Under the pieces are notes generated by a model. The model was not told where the DNA came from and made no database searches. It saw only the letters and a program-made list of their open reading frames with translations. Positions 54,808 through 58,627 of a stretch of 58,627 nt of DNA are shown in pieces; position 1 is the first letter of the stretch, and every line of letters starts with the position of its first letter. The stretch lies in contig CAZXYS010000027.1 of the NCBI GenBank assembly GCA_964645005.1, positions 1 through 58,627 on the forward strand, given 5' to 3'. Made by a program: the position numbers and the translations under genes. Source of the stretch: CAZXYS01 sp964645005. Its GTDB lineage: Bacteria > Bacteroidota > Ignavibacteria > Kapaibacteriales > UBA2268.

Positions 54808-56139
54808 ATGAGCGAACTGTTCCCTACTGAGAAGAAAAGCGGTAAGAAAATCCTGCCGCCGCTTGCTGACCGCGTCCGACCGAAGACGCTCGATGAAGTC
54901 ATCGGGCAGGATCACCTTGTCGGCGAGGATGGACCGCTGCGGAAGTTTTTCGAATCCGGTGATTTTCCGTCGATGATATTCTGGGGACCGCCCGGCAGCG
55001 GAAAAACGACACTGGCTTATCTCGTCGCCGATCTCGCCGATTATAATTTCGTCAGGATAAGCGCGGTGGAATCCGGCGTAAAAGATGTCCGGCGGGTAAT
55101 CGAGCAGGCTGAGAAATTCCTCAAAAGCGGGAAGCAGAGCCTGCTGTTTATCGACGAGATACACCGCTTCAATAAATCGCAGCAGGACGCGCTTCTGCAC
55201 GCCGTCGAGAAAGGGATCATCACCCTGATCGGCGCTACCACCGAGAATCCGTCGTTCGAGGTAAACTCGGCGCTGCTCAGCCGTTGTCAGGTTTATCATC
55301 TCAAGGAACTTGACAGCGATGATATCAGTGAAGTAATTGATCATGCTCTTAAAAATGATGAGATTTTGAAGAATCTGAATATTCACATCGAGGCTATGGA
55401 TTTTCTGCTGCGGATTTCCGGCGGCGACGCACGCACAGCCCTGAATGCTATAGAATTATCCCTGAAACAGCAAAATGCCAAGCCGGGGGAGCGAGTGGAA
55501 ATAACCCGCCCCATCCTTGAAAAAGCCCTGCAGCAAAAGACAGCGTACTACGATAAGCATGGCGAGCAGCACTATGACACAATCTCGGCATTTATAAAGT
55601 CACTGCGCGGCTCTGATCCTGACGCCGCCCTCTTCTGGCTGGCGAAAATGCTCGAAGCAGGAGAGGATCCCAAGTTCATAGCGCGTCGCATGGTAATTTT
55701 TGCGAGCGAGGATGTCGGCAATGCTGATATTTACGCACTGACGCTCGCTATATCGGTATTTCAGGCGGTAGAGATGGTCGGCTTGCCGGAATGCAGGCTG
55801 AATTTGGCTCAGGGTGTGACATATCTCGCTTCCTGCCCGAAATCAAACGCTTCCTATCTCGCTATCAAACGGGCGGAAAAGGACATCAAAAGCGGCGTTC
55901 CCATGGTTGTACCTCTGCATTTGCGCAATGCGCCTACAAAGCTCATGAAGGACGAAGGCTATGCAGAAGGCTACAAATATCCTCATGACTACGAAGGACA
56001 TTTCGTCAAGGAAAAGTATTTCCCTGACGAACTGGATCCCCAGACCTACTACCGCCCCGGCGATTTCGGCAGGGAAGCCAGCTTCAAGGATAGATTGAGA
56101 AAGCTTTGGAAAGAGCGATATGATGATGAAGCGCTATAA
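54808..56139 (+). CDS. rarA: replication-associated recombination ATPase RarA/MgsA
   Basis: 443 residues from the ATG at 54808; an upstream TTG frame adds 14 poorly fitting residues. It is a AAA+ clamp-loader-like ATPase acting at stalled forks. Signatures are PLADRVRPKTLDEVIGQDHL, Walker A WGPPGSGKTT (about 60), Walker B LLFIDEIHRFNKSQQDALL (about 113), sensor GATTENPSFEVNSALLSRC and the RarA C-terminal tetramerisation part (FASEDVGNADI, GLPECRLNLAQ, GYKYPHDYEG). The length is typical. It is divergent from the endonuclease gene (103-bp gap). Confidence 0.96.
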   Translation: MSELFPTEKKSGKKILPPLADRVRPKTLDEVIGQDHLVGEDGPLRKFFESGDFPSMIFWGPPGSGKTTLAYLVADLADYNFVRISAVESGVKDVRRVIEQAEKFLKSGKQSLLFIDEIHRFNKSQQDALLHAVEKGIITLIGATTENPSFEVNSALLSRCQVYHLKELDSDDISEVIDHALKNDEILKNLNIHIEAMDFLLRISGGDARTALNAIELSLKQQNAKPGERVEITRPILEKALQQKTAYYDKHGEQHYDTISAFIKSLRGSDPDAALFWLAKMLEAGEDPKFIARRMVIFASEDVGNADIYALTLAISVFQAVEMVGLPECRLNLAQGVTYLASCPKSNASYLAIKRAEKDIKSGVPMVVPLHLRNAPTKLMKDEGYAEGYKYPHDYEGHFVKEKYFPDELDPQTYYRPGDFGREASFKDRLRKLWKERYDDEAL

Positions 56140-56400
56140 GCCCGAATGTAATGTTTTTCTAAGCAAGGCAAAGAATTCAGTACAGACTGACGTTCAGAAT
56201 TATACAGTTCATTCGCTTCAAAATCAATTTTAAGTGTAATTTGTAAAGAGAGTCGAATAAAAATTATGAGAAAAATTCAAAAGTTATTCAGGACAGGACT
56301 TGGTCAAAACTTTAACCTTTAACCATTGACCTTTTTCCATAAATAATAAACTGAGTAATAATATTTAGTTTTTTATTGAAGTACCAAGGATATTCAAAAT
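56140..56400. other. intergenic region without a gene
   Basis: AT-rich, between the convergent 3' ends of rarA and the beta-helix gene. It contains the TTAACCTTTAACCATTGACC-type string mentioned for 45793-45960. No convincing terminator is seen. Confidence 0.5.
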
Positions 56401-57807
56401 TTACTGCACATTCACCATCTTCGCCGTTTTCACCGTCCTGCCCTTACTATTCTCAATGTCAAGATTGATAATGTAAACGCCGGAAGGAAGAGTTCTTCCT
56501 GACTCATTCCTGCCGTTCCAGATAATCTCATACTTGCCTGAGGTTTGATACTCGCAAACCAGAGTTACTATCTTTTCGCCGAGAGTAGTTACTATAGTAA
56601 GGATAGCAGCATCGGCATCTTTATCCACGTAAATACCGCCGCCGTCCATAGTTGCGGTATTCCCCAATATCCTGTTCCAGACTATCACTGGGGGTATCAT
56701 CCCGCCATTGGTGACATAAATACCGCCGCCATTATTTGGACTGGTATTATCGGCGATATAGTTTGCGCCCATAATTACCTTGCCCGCCTCATTAAGTGAA
56801 ATCCCGCCACCACTACCGTTCGTAGAATTCTTAAAAACCGAATTTGCAATAAAGTAATTCCCCGATTTATAGAAATGAACGCCGCCCCCGCTGTTCGCAG
56901 CGAAATTATCATGGACTTTATTCCCTATCGCAAAGGACTGCCCGTCATCCATGAAAGCCATACCACCACCGTCCGGCGCCGTGCAATTATAGTACTCATT
57001 ACAAATAAACAAAGGATTCACACCCATATAGAGAGGCACGGAAATATCGGCAACGCAGCCAATCCCACCGCCCATTATATTCGCAGAGCAGCGATGGACT
57101 TTATTCAAAAGAAAAAGAACCTTCGAATTATTGACATAGATACCGCCGCCGAAATCCCTATTACAATCAAAAATATTGAAATTAGCCACCAGCGAATAAC
57201 GTGCATTATATTTTTTGGGCAGGGTCATGTCATAAGTCACTTTGAAAGCCGCATCACCCAGCCGTGATATACTTGCGCCGCAGCCAATCAAGGCTACCGG
57301 TGTATTGATTTTAGGTATCAAGTGCACCGTTTCATGATAATCGCCGAAGACAAACACTGTCGGCAGCTTTTTCTCAGGCACATTCCATACGCTGAGCAAT
57401 ATTCCCTGATTCAGCGGCTTATGCGGCGGCAGAATCATGAATATAGGCGGATACTGCATGTGTATCCATAATGCAAAACTTTTGTACTTTATCACAAAGA
57501 AAATATTGGATTGATACGTAAGCAGATTGTCTTTCAGCGATTTTTTAAGCATGTTAAGTTCGCCGATTTGCTCGTCTGTAAGCTCGATCATATCATTTTC
57601 GATCATCTTGTCGAGTTCTGACATTTTCTCGTCGATAATCCGCAGCACTTCTCCGGATTCAAGCAGCTTGCTGTCAATGTCTGTTGCAATTGGATTGTCA
57701 GGCAATTTTAATTTTTCATTGTCATTATTTGCCCGAGAAGCGCATGGTATAACGACAATTATAGCCAGAAACAGGCTCAAACAAATGAATAACAGCTTCC
57801 TATTCAT
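56401..57807 (-). CDS. secreted right-handed beta-helix protein with T9SS/FlgD-type end
   Basis: 468 residues. A signal peptide (MNRKLLFICLSLFLAIIVV...SRA) is followed by a charged helical segment at about 38-95 (SELDKMIENDMIELTDEQIG). A parallel beta-helix covers about 160-400, with repeating NxGGGIY-type turns: DFGGGIYVNNSK, IMGGGIGCV, PDGGGMAFMDD, NSGGGVHFYKSG, GSGGGISLNEAG, NNGGGIYVTNGG and MDGGGIYVDKD. The C-terminus (YQTSGKYEIIWNGRNESGRT, SGVYIINLDIENSKGRTVKT) is a FlgD-like Ig/T9SS type A domain. Such beta-helices often bind or cut polysaccharide; no lyase or hydrolase residues are identified. It is a single gene. Confidence 0.86.
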   Translation of the reverse strand: MNRKLLFICLSLFLAIIVVIPCASRANNDNEKLKLPDNPIATDIDSKLLESGEVLRIIDEKMSELDKMIENDMIELTDEQIGELNMLKKSLKDNLLTYQSNIFFVIKYKSFALWIHMQYPPIFMILPPHKPLNQGILLSVWNVPEKKLPTVFVFGDYHETVHLIPKINTPVALIGCGASISRLGDAAFKVTYDMTLPKKYNARYSLVANFNIFDCNRDFGGGIYVNNSKVLFLLNKVHRCSANIMGGGIGCVADISVPLYMGVNPLFICNEYYNCTAPDGGGMAFMDDGQSFAIGNKVHDNFAANSGGGVHFYKSGNYFIANSVFKNSTNGSGGGISLNEAGKVIMGANYIADNTSPNNGGGIYVTNGGMIPPVIVWNRILGNTATMDGGGIYVDKDADAAILTIVTTLGEKIVTLVCEYQTSGKYEIIWNGRNESGRTLPSGVYIINLDIENSKGRTVKTAKMVNVQ

Positions 57808-58158
57808 TTTAATACTCCCAATAATTGGACAGTCAATTTTAAAAAGAATTAAAAGTCTTACCCGTTTTGTCTAAGTGGTAGGTTCTTTGATCCTGAGCGA
57901 GCGATCACACGGGTTGTTCCATTGTTTTAAATATCAGGATAGTATTAATTTGCTTAAAAAATTCCTGATATTGATTACAAAATAAATATAAGTTTTTATT
58001 ATAACTAAAACAAGTATAATCTATACACAATCTTAATACGTTAAAAAATTATTTTTTTATATAAGTTTTTATTTGTTTTTTTGTCACAGATTGACTAAAA
58101 TGAAATTGTACATACTTAATTTTCTTCTTGAATTAATCATAAATCTACGGAGGCAACT
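57808..58158. other. AT-rich intergenic region, GYD gene leader
   Basis: 351 bp between two divergent genes. A TTGACT (58091-58096) with TACTTA 16 nt on resembles a sigma70-type promoter for the GYD gene, but this is a weak match in AT-rich DNA. GGAGG at 58149-58153 is a strong Shine-Dalgarno. Nothing else is recognised. Confidence 0.35.
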
Positions 58159-58455
58159 ATGAAAACTTTCATTTTAATGACCAAGCTCTCGCCAGAACTG
58201 ATGCAGAATCTCAAAGACAGAGAAAAAATCGGCAAAAACTGGATTGACAAAGTCAAAGACAAATGCCCGGACGTAAAATTCAAAGACCACTACGCAACGC
58301 TCGGGCAGTACGATTTCATCGACATTTACGAAGCGCAAGATGAAGAAACCGCGGCAAAAGTATCGCTGATTAGCCGTGAGCACGGCGCAGTGGAGGCTCA
58401 GAGCCTGTTGGCTATTCCATATAAAAGATATCTCGAGCTTATCGACGAAATTTAG
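58159..58455 (+). CDS. GYD domain-containing protein
   Basis: 98 residues resembling the GYD family of small alpha-beta proteins: MKTFILMTKLSPE at the start, then a helix (NLKDREKIGKNWIDKVK), the family turn YATLGQYDFIDIYEAQDEETAAKV, and a short C-terminal helix. Function unknown. The family has a ferredoxin-like dimeric fold. The start is certain: GGAGG lies 5 nt before the ATG. A clear intrinsic terminator follows 35 bp after the stop. Confidence 0.9.
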   Translation: MKTFILMTKLSPELMQNLKDREKIGKNWIDKVKDKCPDVKFKDHYATLGQYDFIDIYEAQDEETAAKVSLISREHGAVEAQSLLAIPYKRYLELIDEI

Positions 58456-58490
58456 TAAAGAAACTGTCTAAAAATCTCATTAAACAAAAT

Positions 58491-58544
58491 AAGTGAAGGA
58501 TCTGATAATTAATATTTTACCGGATTCTTCACTTTTCTATTCTT
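58491..58544. terminator. bidirectional intrinsic terminator after the GYD gene
   Basis: AAGTGAAGGATC (58491-58502) pairs with GGATTCTTCACTT (58522-58534) in a 12-bp stem with one G-T. It is followed by TTTTCTATTCTT on the plus strand and by ATTTTGTTT on the minus strand. It lies between the GYD gene and the partial minus-strand gene. Confidence 0.75.
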
Positions 58545-58564
58545 ACGGATTTTCCGGAATCCGT
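58545..58564. repeat. perfect 7-bp hairpin
   Basis: ACGGATT, loop TTCCGG, AATCCGT, directly downstream of the partial minus-strand ORF. It may form part of that gene's termination region. Confidence 0.45.
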
Positions 58565-58570
58565 GAAATA

Positions 58571-58627
58571 TCATCGCGAAAATTTAACCTGCCCGTCCGT
58601 TATTTTAACAATATCTTCCCCAATCAT
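58571..58627 (-). CDS. C-terminal fragment of a minus-strand gene running off the window
   Basis: An open minus-strand frame enters at the window edge and reads MIGEDIVKITDGQVKFSR then TGA. The first codon in the window need not be the start. It is followed by a hairpin and a bidirectional terminator, as expected for a gene end. Too short to identify. Confidence 0.35.
   Translation of the reverse strand: MIGEDIVKITDGQVKFSR

Noticed and set aside
54799..55386. 195-codon antisense ORF in rarA
   Set aside because: The sense frame is an unambiguous RarA with Walker motifs; the antisense frame has no domain.
1..58627. tRNA, rRNA, riboswitch, prophage or complete insertion sequence
   Set aside because: None recognised on reading both strands; this was by eye, so a covariance search could still find a small RNA.

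Overview
The window looks like a chromosomal contig from a free-living member of the Bacteroidota/FCB group, most like the Ignavibacteria-Kapaibacteria side. This rests on many secreted proteins with type IX secretion (T9SS) type A C-terminal domains, OmpA-type outer-membrane proteins, propeller and 'NGxW...W' adhesin modules, Bacteroidota-type promoter matches (TTG-N19/21-TAnnTTTG) and generally weak Shine-Dalgarno sequences. The taxonomy is an inference; no rRNA, tRNA, CRISPR array, phage or complete insertion sequence was seen.

Positions 1-27,257 are a run of genes all on the minus strand and mostly concern the cell surface. In transcription order they are: a PD40-OmpA protein; a giant 3,954-residue modular secreted protein with a possible 19-codon leader ORF in front; an 833-residue relative with the same C-terminal tail; an operon of a dockerin-ended protein, a T9SS cargo protein and a WD40 T9SS cargo protein; an OmpA beta-barrel protein; a single-domain response regulator; a CHASE-PAS histidine kinase with an eroded ATPase domain; and a small membrane protein. 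A near-identical 16-nt motif lies upstream of the three largest transcription units here, with a weaker match before rfbB.

From 27,449 most genes are on the plus strand. They begin with rpe, a tandem GT2/TPR glycosyltransferase, an orphan umuD and a decayed propeller gene. A polysaccharide block follows at 32.7-42.1 kb: rfbB, a nucleotide-sugar dehydrogenase, wecB, a Wza-like exporter, a Wzi-like barrel, a WcaJ-like initiating transferase and a polyprenol-phosphate sugar synthase. Together these would make dTDP-6-deoxyhexose precursors and probably UDP-ManNAcA, load a sugar on undecaprenyl phosphate and export or anchor a polymer. No Wzc, Wzx or Wzy is present. A RecD-like helicase and an MsbA/MdlB-type ABC exporter come next.

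Positions 45.8-49.2 kb are accessory: intergenic hairpin arrays, then two very AT-rich secreted-protein genes. The first has a pentanucleotide repeat inside its signal peptide that puts the ATG out of frame, which strongly suggests a phase-variable gene in the OFF state or an indel error in the assembly. After this come a DUF3160 T9SS protein, a LOG-family protein, a type II restriction-modification pair whose methyltransferase carries an N-terminal MerR-like helix-turn-helix, rarA, a beta-helix T9SS protein and a GYD-domain protein. The last 57 bases hold the likely C-terminus of a further minus-strand gene.
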